Assembly (NCBI RefSeq): GCF_003234815.2 | Contig: NZ_CP126279.1 | Span: 2,046,001 to 2,110,000, forward strand | Length of the DNA: 64,000 nucleotides | Origin: Curtobacterium sp. MCBD17_035 | GTDB lineage: Bacteria > Actinomycetota > Actinomycetes > Actinomycetales > Microbacteriaceae | Direction of reading: 5' to 3' | In this document: positions 41,319-52,586 of the stretch, one piece after another | Position numbering within the stretch: position 1 is the stretch's first letter | How the letters are laid out: each line of letters starts with the position of its first letter | Notes under the pieces: model-generated | Seen by the model: the letters and a program-made list of their open reading frames with translations, nothing else | Databases searched by the model: none | Told to the model about the DNA's origin: nothing | Program-made: the position numbers and the translations under genes

Positions 41319-43511
41319 ATGGAGTCGGTGGACGAGCAGCGACGTGGACCGGTGCTCGGCGCGCCCCTCCCGAGGGTCGAGGGCGCCGACAAGGTCCGCG
41401 GACGGGCTCGGTACGCCGCCGAGACCGGCGGCGAGGACGTCGCCTGCTACGCGTGGGTCGTGCAGGCCGCGATCGCACGCGGCCGGGTCGTGGCGATCGA
41501 CCGGGAGGCGGTGCTCGCCATGCCGGGGGTCGTCACCGTGATCGCGGCCGACGACGCACCACGGCTCACCGCCGTCCCGACGACCGAGCTCTTCGTGCTG
41601 CAGAGTGACCGCGTCCACTACCGGGGCGAACCGGTCGCGCTCGTCGTCGCGGAGACCTTCGAGACCGCGCGGGCGGCCGCGGCCGCGCTCCGGGTGACCT
41701 ACGACGCCGAGCCGGCGGACACGGTGTTCCCCGACGAACCGTCCTTCGGTCCGGACGACGCCCCCGGGGTGTTCGTCGCCCCGGAGTCGATCAACGGCGA
41801 CCTCGAGCCGGACACCGACCAGGGCGACCTCGACCGCGCGCTCGCCGACGCGGACGTCGTCCTCGACGCGACCTACACCACGCCACCCCAGGTCAACAAC
41901 CCGCTCGAGCCGCACGCCGCGACCGCGTGGTGGGTCGGCCCGTCGCGCGAGCAGGACGAGGACGGTCGACCACGCGCCGCTGCCGGTGCCCGGCTCGAGC
42001 TCATCGAGGCGACGCAGGGGCCGTCCCTGGCCGCGGGTGTGGTCGCCGACCTGTTCGGCATCGACGACAGCGCGGTCCGGCTCCGCACCGAGCACGTCGG
42101 CGGCGGGTTCGGCTCGAAGGGCTCGCCGAAGCCCGATCTGCCCCTGGCCACCATGGCCGCACTCGTCACCGGCCGTCGTGTGAAGCTCGTGTTCACGCGG
42201 CAGATGGTGTTCTCGATCGGTGGCTACCGCACGCCGACCGCGAGCCGCATCCGCCTCGGAGCGCGTCCGGACGGCACGCTCACCGCGATCGGTCACGACG
42301 TCCGCACCCAGACCTCCACGATCGGCACGTTCGTCGAACAGGTGGCGGACTGCACCCGCCACGTGTACGCCGCACCGAACCGCCGCACCTCGCATCGGTA
42401 CGTCGCACTCGACGTGCCGACACCCCGCTTCATGCGCGCTCCCGGAGAGGCACCCGGGAGCTTCGCGCTCGAATCGGGGATGGACGAGCTCGCCGCCGCA
42501 CTCGGCATCGATCCCGTCGAGCTCCGCCTCCGGAACGAGCCGGACGTCGACCCGATCGACGGGGCGGCGTTCAGCACCAGGAACCTCGTCGGGTGCCTCC
42601 GCCGGGGGGCGGAGCTGTTCGGGTGGGAGGCCCGTGGCCGCGAGCCGCGCATGCGTCGCGACGGACGGTGGCTGGTGGGCGCGGGTGTCGCCGCCGCCTA
42701 CTACCCCGCTCGCGTCGTCCCGAGCGGAGCGACCGTCACCGCCGAGGCGGACGGGACGTTCACCGTCGGCGTCGCCGCCTCGGACATCGGGACCGGGTCC
42801 CGCACCGTGCTCCTGCAGGTCGCGGCCGATGCCCTCGAGGTCGGGGTGGACCGCATCCGCATGCACATCGCCGACTCGACGCTCCCGCAGGCCGCGCTCG
42901 GTGCGGGGTCGTTCGGGACGACCTCGTGGGGATGGGCGGTCGACAAGACCTGCCGCTCGTTGCGAGAGCGACTCGAGCGCGGAGCGGTCGTGCCGTCCTC
43001 CGGTCTCTCCGTGACGGAGCGGACCGACGACGACGTGCAGCACCTCGCGGAGCGGTCGCGGCACGCGTACGGCGCGCAGTTCGTCGAGGTCCGCGTGGAC
43101 ACGGACTCCGGCGAGGTACGGGTCGACCGCATGGTGGGCGTGTTCGCCGCGGGCCGCATCTACAACGCCCGCACGGCCCGAGCGCAGCTCGTCGGTGGGA
43201 TGACGTGGGGCATCGGCATGGCGCTGCACGAGGACGCCGAGATCGACCCCGTGGCGGGCGACATCGGCAACCACGACCTCGCCACGTACCACGTCGCGAC
43301 GAACGCGGACGTGGAGTCGATCCACGCCGAGTGGCTCGACGAACCCGGCGAGGACCTCACGCCGCTCGGCGGCAAGGGGATCGGGGAGATCGGGATCGTC
43401 GGTGCTGCCGCGGCGCTGGCGAACGCCGTCTGGGACGCGACCGGCGTGCGGGTCCGTCGCCTGCCGATCCGACCGGACGCCCTCGTCGATCGGATGCCGG
43501 CCCGAGCCTGA
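41319..43511 (+). CDS. Xanthine-dehydrogenase-family molybdopterin-binding subunit (orphan)
   Basis: 730 residues from the ATG at 41319 (GAGG 8 nt upstream). This is the complete large subunit: RVEGADKVRGRARYAAE at the N-terminus, the Ald_Xan_dh_C domain (PGVVTVIAADDAPRL), the HVGGGFGSKGSPKPD motif, the FMRAPGEAPGSFALESGMDELA segment and the C-terminal LGGKGIGEIGIVG with the catalytic-type Glu. It resembles PaoC/YagR-type aldehyde or xanthine oxidoreductases. The [2Fe-2S] and FAD subunits normally encoded alongside are absent on both sides. The substrate is unknown. The open frame extends upstream but lacks plausible starts other than GTGs at 41295 and 41301. Confidence 0.88.
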   Translation: MESVDEQRRGPVLGAPLPRVEGADKVRGRARYAAETGGEDVACYAWVVQAAIARGRVVAIDREAVLAMPGVVTVIAADDAPRLTAVPTTELFVLQSDRVHYRGEPVALVVAETFETARAAAAALRVTYDAEPADTVFPDEPSFGPDDAPGVFVAPESINGDLEPDTDQGDLDRALADADVVLDATYTTPPQVNNPLEPHAATAWWVGPSREQDEDGRPRAAAGARLELIEATQGPSLAAGVVADLFGIDDSAVRLRTEHVGGGFGSKGSPKPDLPLATMAALVTGRRVKLVFTRQMVFSIGGYRTPTASRIRLGARPDGTLTAIGHDVRTQTSTIGTFVEQVADCTRHVYAAPNRRTSHRYVALDVPTPRFMRAPGEAPGSFALESGMDELAAALGIDPVELRLRNEPDVDPIDGAAFSTRNLVGCLRRGAELFGWEARGREPRMRRDGRWLVGAGVAAAYYPARVVPSGATVTAEADGTFTVGVAASDIGTGSRTVLLQVAADALEVGVDRIRMHIADSTLPQAALGAGSFGTTSWGWAVDKTCRSLRERLERGAVVPSSGLSVTERTDDDVQHLAERSRHAYGAQFVEVRVDTDSGEVRVDRMVGVFAAGRIYNARTARAQLVGGMTWGIGMALHEDAEIDPVAGDIGNHDLATYHVATNADVESIHAEWLDEPGEDLTPLGGKGIGEIGIVGAAAALANAVWDATGVRVRRLPIRPDALVDRMPARA

Positions 43512-43563
43512 TCCGGCGCCCGCTCGGACACCCGGGCACGGTCACCGTCCAGGCGTCGAACGG

Positions 43564-44433
43564 TCAGCCGACGAGGTTCTGCACGAAGACGTGGGGCGTG
43601 AACCCGGTGAGGTCGTTGATGCCCTCGCCCTGGCCGATGAGCTTGATGGGGATCCCCGTCTTCTCCTGCACGCTGAGCACGAACCCGGCCTTCGCCGAGC
43701 CGTCGAGCTTCGTGATGACGAGACCGGTGACGCCCGCGCCCTCGATGAACGCCTGCGCCTGCGCGAGGCCGTTCTGCCCGGTGGTGGCGTCGAGGACGAG
43801 CAGCACCTCGGCGATCTCCGTCTGCTTCTCGACGACGCGCTTGATCTTCGAGAGCTCGTCCATGAGGCCCGCCTTGGTGTGCAGGCGGCCGGCGGTGTCG
43901 ATGACGACGATCTCGATCCCCTCGCGCATCGCCCGGTCGACGGTCTGGTAGGCCACCGACGCGGGGTCCTGTCCGGGCTGCTGCGGTCGCACGACCTCGA
44001 CCCCGGCGCGCTGGGCCCACGTCGCGACCTGCTCCACCGCCGCGGCACGGAACGTGTCCGCGGCGCCCACGAGCACGCTGCGGTCGTAGGTACGGAGGAA
44101 CTTGGCGAACTTGCCGATCGTCGTCGTCTTGCCGACGCCGTTCACACCGACGACGAGCACGACGGCCGGGCGGTTCGACAGCTTCAGCGTGGTGTCGAGC
44201 TTCGACAGGCGCTCCTCGAGCACCTCGCGCAGCATCCGGTTCAGGTCCGCCGGATCGGTCGTCTGGTACCGGTCGACCTGCGCACGGAGGTCGTCGACGA
44301 CCTCTTCGGTGATGTCCGGCCCGAAGTCGGCACCGATGAGCGCCGCCTCGAGGTCCTCCCAGGTCGTCTCGTCGATCGTGCGCCGTTGGAACAACCCGCG
44401 GAGCCGACTCGAGAGGGACCAGGAACTCGCCAT
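43564..44433 (-). CDS. ftsY: Signal recognition particle receptor FtsY
   Basis: 289 residues: short N domain, then the GTPase domain with GVNGVGKTTTIGKFAKFL, DTFRAAAVEQVATWA, DTAGRLHTKAGLMDEL, TKLDGSAKAG and the IGQGEGINDLTGF tail. It lacks the long acidic A domain of E. coli FtsY. TAAGCT ends 6 nt before the ATG, suggesting a leaderless mRNA, as for its partner ffh. Confidence 0.96.
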   Translation of the reverse strand: MASSWSLSSRLRGLFQRRTIDETTWEDLEAALIGADFGPDITEEVVDDLRAQVDRYQTTDPADLNRMLREVLEERLSKLDTTLKLSNRPAVVLVVGVNGVGKTTTIGKFAKFLRTYDRSVLVGAADTFRAAAVEQVATWAQRAGVEVVRPQQPGQDPASVAYQTVDRAMREGIEIVVIDTAGRLHTKAGLMDELSKIKRVVEKQTEIAEVLLVLDATTGQNGLAQAQAFIEGAGVTGLVITKLDGSAKAGFVLSVQEKTGIPIKLIGQGEGINDLTGFTPHVFVQNLVG

Positions 44434-44439
44434 GCTCCC

Positions 44440-44445
44440 AGCTTA
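44440..44445 (-). promoter_or_regulatory. Putative -10 hexamer of ftsY (leaderless)
   Basis: TAAGCT on the minus strand followed by 6 nt and the ftsY ATG at 44433. Confidence 0.4.
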
Positions 44446-44473
44446 GAGCGGGCCGAACGCGCGCGATCACCGG

Positions 44474-44479
44474 TAGCCT
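44474..44479 (+). promoter_or_regulatory. Putative -10 hexamer of the riboswitch-terC transcript
   Basis: TAGCCT; transcription would begin near 44486, exactly at the 5' edge of the riboswitch-like leader. Confidence 0.45.
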
Positions 44480-44485
44480 GGCACC

Positions 44486-44590
44486 ACGAAGGGGAGTATT
44501 CCTCCCGCGGTGGTGCCGTCAGTACGGTCCGGGACGATCCGGGCCCGGTGCCATCGGCCGCTCGTCCGGGCGGCGGAAGAGACCTTCAGT
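44486..44590 (+). ncRNA. yybP-ykoY-type (manganese) riboswitch upstream of terC
   Basis: The leader carries both conserved parts of the yybP-ykoY aptamer. The first is AAGGGGAGTA at 44489-44498; the second is GAGACCTTCA at 44579-44588. GAAGG (44487-44491) pairs with CCTTC (44583-44587) as the basal helix, and the two conserved loops flank a GC-rich helical arm (GTCAGTACGG region). This class binds Mn2+ and commonly controls TerC-family and Mn exporter genes; the next gene is terC. Downstream, CCCGATTCCGGG (44601-44612) and the TGGAGGA ribosome-binding site could form the expression platform, probably translational. A covariance-model search is needed for exact ends. Confidence 0.8.
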
Positions 44591-44635
44591 CGTCGTCGTC
44601 CCCGATTCCGGGAACGGCCCTACTGGAGGATCCAC

Positions 44636-45652
44636 GTGGACGTCCACATCGCCGTCTGGCTCGGCACCATCGCGCTGGTGCTCGCGCTCCTCGTCTTCGA
44701 CTTCTTCTCGCACGTGCGCAAGGCGCACGAGCCCACCATCCGCGAGTCGACGACCTGGTCGCTCGTGTACATCGGGATCGCGGTCCTCTTCGGCCTCGGC
44801 GTCTGGGCGTTCGGCGGCCACCAGGCGGGCGGCGAGTTCTTCGCCGGGTGGATCACCGAGGAGTCGTTGAGCATCGACAACCTCTTCGTGTTCCTCATCA
44901 TCATGACCGCGTTCAAGGTCCCGCGCGCCTACCAGCAGAAGGTCCTCCTCGTCGGCATCGCGATCGCGCTCATCGCACGCGGGGTGTTCATCGCCCTCGG
45001 CGTCGTCATCATCGACAACTTCTCGTGGGTCTTCTACCTGTTCGGCGCGCTGCTGTTCTGGCTCGCCTGGAGCCAGGCGCGCGGCGGGCACGAGGACGAG
45101 AGCGCCGGCGAGTCGCGGCTGATCCGCGTGCTGCGCCGCATCCTGCCGACCTCGGAGGACTACGACGGCGACCGCGTCACCACGAAGGTCGACGGCCGTC
45201 GCCTCCTCACGCCGATGGCGCTCGTCATGGTGGCGCTCGGCCTCACGGACGTGCTCTTCGCCCTCGACTCGATCCCCGCGATCTTCGGGCTGACGCAGGA
45301 CGCCTACATCGTCTTCGTCGCCAACGCGTTCTCGTTGCTCGGTCTGCGACAGCTGTACTTCCTCATCTCCGGGCTCCTCGAGCGCCTCATCTACCTCGGG
45401 CAGGGACTCGCCGTCATCCTCGGGTTCATCGGCGTGAAGCTCGTGTTCCACGCCATGCACGTCAACGAGCTCCCGTTCGTCAACGGCGGTCACCACATCG
45501 AGTGGGCTCCGGAGATCCCGATCTGGTTCTCGCTGTCGTTCATCGTGCTCGTCGTCGCGGTGGCGACGATCGTCAGCCTCGTCGTGTCCGCGCGGCGGGT
45601 CCGCCGCGGCGAACCGCTCGACGGCCACCACGACCAGCGCGTCGAGGCCTGA
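44636..45652 (+). CDS. TerC family integral membrane protein, probable Mn2+ exporter
   Basis: 338 residues from the GTG at 44636, which follows TGGAGGATCCAC. Eight or nine hydrophobic segments carry the TerC signatures: ITEESLSIDNLFVFLIIM (acidic membrane residues) and DVLFALDSIPAIFGLTQ, then NAFSLLGLRQLYF. A charged cytoplasmic loop (ARGGHEDESAGESR) sits in the middle. TerC/Alx proteins export manganese or help metalate exported enzymes. The Mn2+-type riboswitch in its leader supports Mn2+ efflux. It stands alone on the plus strand between ftsY and smc. Confidence 0.93.
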   Translation: MDVHIAVWLGTIALVLALLVFDFFSHVRKAHEPTIRESTTWSLVYIGIAVLFGLGVWAFGGHQAGGEFFAGWITEESLSIDNLFVFLIIMTAFKVPRAYQQKVLLVGIAIALIARGVFIALGVVIIDNFSWVFYLFGALLFWLAWSQARGGHEDESAGESRLIRVLRRILPTSEDYDGDRVTTKVDGRRLLTPMALVMVALGLTDVLFALDSIPAIFGLTQDAYIVFVANAFSLLGLRQLYFLISGLLERLIYLGQGLAVILGFIGVKLVFHAMHVNELPFVNGGHHIEWAPEIPIWFSLSFIVLVVAVATIVSLVVSARRVRRGEPLDGHHDQRVEA

Positions 45653-45669
45653 TCCGCTGATCGGGGCGC

Positions 45670-49389
<3,720 letters not shown>

Positions 49390-49424
49390 GGACGGCCTTC
49401 CATGCTCGCGCGATCGGTGGGCAC

Positions 49425-49430
49425 AGGCTA
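49425..49430 (-). promoter_or_regulatory. Putative -10 hexamer of smc
   Basis: TAGCCT on the minus strand about 35 nt upstream of the smc GTG. The intervening leader includes the GGAAGG ribosome-binding site. Confidence 0.35.
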
Positions 49431-50393
49431 GCCCAGGCGCGACCGCGGCCGACGCTGGCACACGGGGCAGCGGTGGCTCGAGCGGTTCATGAACGCCTCG
49501 CGCACGATCGTCGCCCCGCAGCGGGGGCACGGCTGACCTTGTCGCCCGTACACGGCCAGCCGCTGGGAGAAGTACCCGGACTGCCCGTTCACGTTGACGT
49601 ACTGGGCGTCGAAGCTCGTGCCGCCGTCCTCGAGCGCCCGGCGGAGCACCGCGCGCACCTCGTCGAGCAGGCCGGTCAGCGCGCGCCGGCTCAATGCGTC
49701 GGCGGGGCGGTCGTGGTGCAGCCGGGCCGCCCACAGGCTCTCGTCCGCGTAGATGTTGCCGATCCCGCTGACCACACCCTGGTCGAGCAGCACCCGTTTG
49801 ATGCCGCTGTGCCGCCGGTGCGCGAGCGCGACGAACCGCGCGTCGTCGAACGCGGGGTCGAGGGGGTCCCGTGCGATGTGCGACACCTGCGTCGGGATCC
49901 GCCGTCGCCACGCCCCGTCGGGATCCGCCTGGTCGGCGGCACCCGCGTGCCCCGCGGGTGCGCTGTCGACGGTCGGGACGGTCGCGTCGACCGCCATCGA
50001 ACCGAAGGTCCGCTGGTCGACGAACTCGAGCTCGACCGGCGGCTCGACGAGGCCGTCGGCGGTCCGGCCCGCGGGCTGCACCGCGAGGACCACCCTTCGG
50101 TGCCGAGCGGCCGGGCGGTCCCGACCGAGCAGGATCTGACCGCTCATGCCGAGGTGCGCCACGAGGGCCTCGGGACCCGCGCCGACGTCGTCGAGCGGCA
50201 TCCACAGGAACTTGCCGCGCCGCACGGCGGCCTGCACGGTGCGCCCGGTCAGGCGGGCGACGAAGTCCTCGGCCGGGCCCCGGTGTCGCGTCAGAGCGCG
50301 CTCGTCGACGACCTGGACGTGGAGCACGCGGGCGCCCGTGACGGCCGGTTCGAGGCCCGCCCGGACGACCTCGACCTCGGGGAGTTCGGGCAC
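49428..50393 (-). CDS. mutM: Formamidopyrimidine-DNA glycosylase
   Basis: Excises 8-oxoguanine and other oxidised purines. 321 residues: the N-terminal PELPEVE supplies Pro2 and Glu3 catalytic residues, Lys61 lies in RRGKFLWM, and a C-terminal zinc finger has CPRCG and CPVCQRR. The H2TH segment includes DQGVVSGIGNIYADESLW. It is longer than typical Fpg owing to an insertion around DSAPAGHAGAADQADPDG. The GTG start overlaps the rnc stop by one base (TAGTG). Confidence 0.95.
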   Translation of the reverse strand: MPELPEVEVVRAGLEPAVTGARVLHVQVVDERALTRHRGPAEDFVARLTGRTVQAAVRRGKFLWMPLDDVGAGPEALVAHLGMSGQILLGRDRPAARHRRVVLAVQPAGRTADGLVEPPVELEFVDQRTFGSMAVDATVPTVDSAPAGHAGAADQADPDGAWRRRIPTQVSHIARDPLDPAFDDARFVALAHRRHSGIKRVLLDQGVVSGIGNIYADESLWAARLHHDRPADALSRRALTGLLDEVRAVLRRALEDGGTSFDAQYVNVNGQSGYFSQRLAVYGRQGQPCPRCGATIVREAFMNRSSHRCPVCQRRPRSRLG

Positions 50394-51175
50394 TAGCGGG
50401 CGTCACCCGTGCCGGCGTCGGGGCCGTCCGCCGCGAGGAGGTCGACCGATTCCTCGCCGCGGCCGGACAGTCGCGTCCACGCGCCGAGCGCCGCGGCCAT
50501 CTCGGCGTTCTTCTTGCTCGATCCGGTACCGCTCGCGATGTCCTCGCCCATGAGCACCACGGTGGCGTGGAAGGTCTTGTCGTGGTCGGGGCCCTCTTCG
50601 GTGACCCGGTACGCGGGGTTACCGAGGGACCGTGCCGACGCCAGTTCCTGCAGGCTCGTCTTCGGATCCATCGCCGCGCCGAAGCGGTCGGGGTCGACGA
50701 GCAGGGGCTCCACGAGGCGCAGCACGAGCGCGGTGGCGACGTCCGGCCCCGCGGACAGGTAGGTCGCGCCGATGACGGCCTCGACCGTGTCGGCCAGGAT
50801 CGACGACTTGTCCCGGCCGCCCGTGAGCTCCTCGCCGCGACCGAGCTTGAGGAAGGCGCCGAGGCCGATGATGCGGGCGATCTCGGCGAGGGCGACGGTC
50901 GACACGAGACTCGCGCGTCGCTTGGCGAGCTCGCCCTCGTCCAGATCCGGGTAGTCGCGGTAGAGCTTGACCGTCACGGCCTGCCCGAGGATCGAGTCAC
51001 CGAGGAACTCGAGTCGCTCGTTGTGCGCGATGCCCCCGTGCTCGTAGGCGAACGAGCGATGCGTCAACGCCAGATCGACGAGATCCGGGTCGACGTCGAC
51101 GTCGAGGACGGCCAGCAGACGTGCAGCGTCCGACTCCGCGGGGGTCGACCCACGGGAACCGGACGCTGCACGCAC
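50393..51175 (-). CDS. rnc: Ribonuclease III
   Basis: 260 residues. The RNase III domain has the signature NERLEFLGDSILG, with later acidic residues in ILADTVEAVIGA. The C-terminal double-stranded-RNA-binding domain starts at DPKTSLQELASA and contains GTGSSKKNAEMAAA; an acidic tail follows. Start GTG at 51175 with GAGGCGG upstream, 13 nt after rpmF. Processes rRNA precursors and other duplex RNA. Confidence 0.95.
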   Translation of the reverse strand: MRAASGSRGSTPAESDAARLLAVLDVDVDPDLVDLALTHRSFAYEHGGIAHNERLEFLGDSILGQAVTVKLYRDYPDLDEGELAKRRASLVSTVALAEIARIIGLGAFLKLGRGEELTGGRDKSSILADTVEAVIGATYLSAGPDVATALVLRLVEPLLVDPDRFGAAMDPKTSLQELASARSLGNPAYRVTEEGPDHDKTFHATVVLMGEDIASGTGSSKKNAEMAAALGAWTRLSGRGEESVDLLAADGPDAGTGDAR

Positions 51176-51188
51176 TGATCCGCCTCGA

Positions 51189-51392
51189 TCAGACGTCGGC
51201 GACCTTGCGGCCCTTGTACTCCATGTAGAGCGCGGTGCCGGCGCTGTCCTCGACGACCTTGGCGCGGTGCGGGAGGCTGTAGGTGACCTTGCCGTTCTCG
51301 ACGGTCTTCACGAGCGCGACGGGCGCCGCCTTCCACTGCGAGCGGCGGGCGTGCGTGTTGGCGCGGGACTTCTTGCGCTTGGGAACGGCCAT
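51189..51392 (-). CDS. rpmF: 50S ribosomal protein L32
   Basis: 67 residues. [20 protein letters not shown] is the standard L32 N-terminus. It lacks the C-terminal Cys4 zinc ribbon and is the Cys-free type. It lies 3 nt after yceD, the universal pairing. Confidence 0.96.
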   Translation of the reverse strand: MAVPKRKKSRANTHARRSQWKAAPVALVKTVENGKVTYSLPHRAKVVEDSAGTALYMEYKGRKVADV

Positions 51393-51395
51393 GGC

Positions 51396-51962
51396 TTATC
51401 TCTCTTCCTTGTCGGCGTCAGGACGAGCGCCGTCGGGGTCGGTGGTGTCGATTCGGAGTGCTGCGAGCGCGGACCAGCGCGGGTCGATGACCTCAGGGGT
51501 CACACGCTCGCCGACGTCCGCCAGGCGCTCACCCGTCACCGGGTCCAGTCCTGGGCAGTCCGGTCGGCAGACCGGTCGGAACGGCAGTGCGAGCACCACC
51601 GCGTCTCGGATCACCGGTTCACAATCCACGTGATCATCGTGAACCTGGAGATCAGAATCCTCCGAGGCATCATACGCGAACAACTCGGTGAAATCGACCT
51701 CGACCGGCTCGGTGATGTCGATCAGACAGCGGCTGCACTCGCCGACGGCCTCGGCGTCGGCATGGCCGGACACCAGGATCCCCTCGTGCAGCCCCTCGAG
51801 TCGGACCTCGACGTGGAGCGCCCCACCGACTGGTACGGCGACCTGTCCGGCACCGAACGGTTCCGCGAGCTCGACGTCGATGACGTGCTCGCGCATCTCG
51901 CCCGGGCGGTGCATGATGTCACGCACCGGCAGGGTGTACGGGGTGTTCACGAAGCCAGGCAC
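51396..51962 (-). CDS. YceD/DUF177 family protein
   Basis: 188 residues from the GTG at 51962, chosen because TAGGAT lies 8 nt upstream in the leaderless pattern. DUF177 core: VGECSRCLIDITEPVEVDFTE with a CxxC, and a second Cys pair in VCRPDCPGLDP. The yceD-rpmF pairing is conserved; family members are needed for 23S rRNA accumulation in plants and E. coli. Confidence 0.9.
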   Translation of the reverse strand: MPGFVNTPYTLPVRDIMHRPGEMREHVIDVELAEPFGAGQVAVPVGGALHVEVRLEGLHEGILVSGHADAEAVGECSRCLIDITEPVEVDFTELFAYDASEDSDLQVHDDHVDCEPVIRDAVVLALPFRPVCRPDCPGLDPVTGERLADVGERVTPEVIDPRWSALAALRIDTTDPDGARPDADKEER

Positions 51963-51970
51963 GAGGATCG

Positions 51971-51976
51971 ATCCTA
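51971..51976 (-). promoter_or_regulatory. Putative -10 hexamer of yceD-rpmF-rnc-mutM
   Basis: TAGGAT on the minus strand, 8 nt before the GTG at 51962; the likely head of the yceD-rpmF-rnc-mutM(-smc) transcript. Confidence 0.45.
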
Positions 51977-52077
51977 CCGCGCATCCCGCCCGAGAGCGAG
52001 CGTCAGCATGCGGCGGCGCACCCCGGTGCGGTGCGCGCAGGACGGCGGCACCCGCCACCGACGGTCACCGCTCCGGG

Positions 52078-52560
52078 TCACTGGGCCAGGGCCTCCACCA
52101 CGACCCGCGGCACGTAGGGCGAGACGTCCCCACCGAGCGACGCGACCTGCCGGACGAGCGAACTCGACACGTGCGAGCGACCGGGCTCGGGGACGACGAA
52201 CACGGTCTCGACGCCCGCGAGGTCGCGGTTCACGGCCGCCATCGGTGTCTCGTACGCGACGTCCGCGCTCGACCGCACCCCCTTGACGATCACGCGCGCA
52301 CCGACCTGCCGGCAGTAGTCCACGAGCAGACCGGAGGACCACGACTCCACCCGGACGCCGTCGTGCAACCCGGCCTCGTCGAGCGCGGCGTCGATGAGCC
52401 GGACCCGTTCCGCGGCGTCGAAGAGGCTGCTCGTCTTGTCCGGGTTGTGCACGACGAGGACGTGGACCTCGTCGAAGATCGTGGCGGCACGCTGGATCAC
52501 GTCGAGGTGCCCGACGGTGACGGGGTCGAACGAGCCGGGGACGACGGCGATCTGGGGCAT
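52078..52560 (-). CDS. coaD: Phosphopantetheine adenylyltransferase
   Basis: Penultimate step of coenzyme A synthesis. 160 residues with the nucleotidyltransferase motif [26 protein letters not shown] and the C-terminal [22 protein letters not shown] 6 nt upstream of the ATG suggests a leaderless promoter. Confidence 0.96.
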   Translation of the reverse strand: MPQIAVVPGSFDPVTVGHLDVIQRAATIFDEVHVLVVHNPDKTSSLFDAAERVRLIDAALDEAGLHDGVRVESWSSGLLVDYCRQVGARVIVKGVRSSADVAYETPMAAVNRDLAGVETVFVVPEPGRSHVSSSLVRQVASLGGDVSPYVPRVVVEALAQ

Positions 52561-52566
52561 GGACCG

Positions 52567-52572
52567 ACCCTA
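52567..52572 (-). promoter_or_regulatory. Putative -10 hexamer of coaD (leaderless)
   Basis: TAGGGT on the minus strand, 6 nt before the coaD ATG at 52560. Confidence 0.45.
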
Positions 52573-52586
52573 CCGACGCCGCCGCG

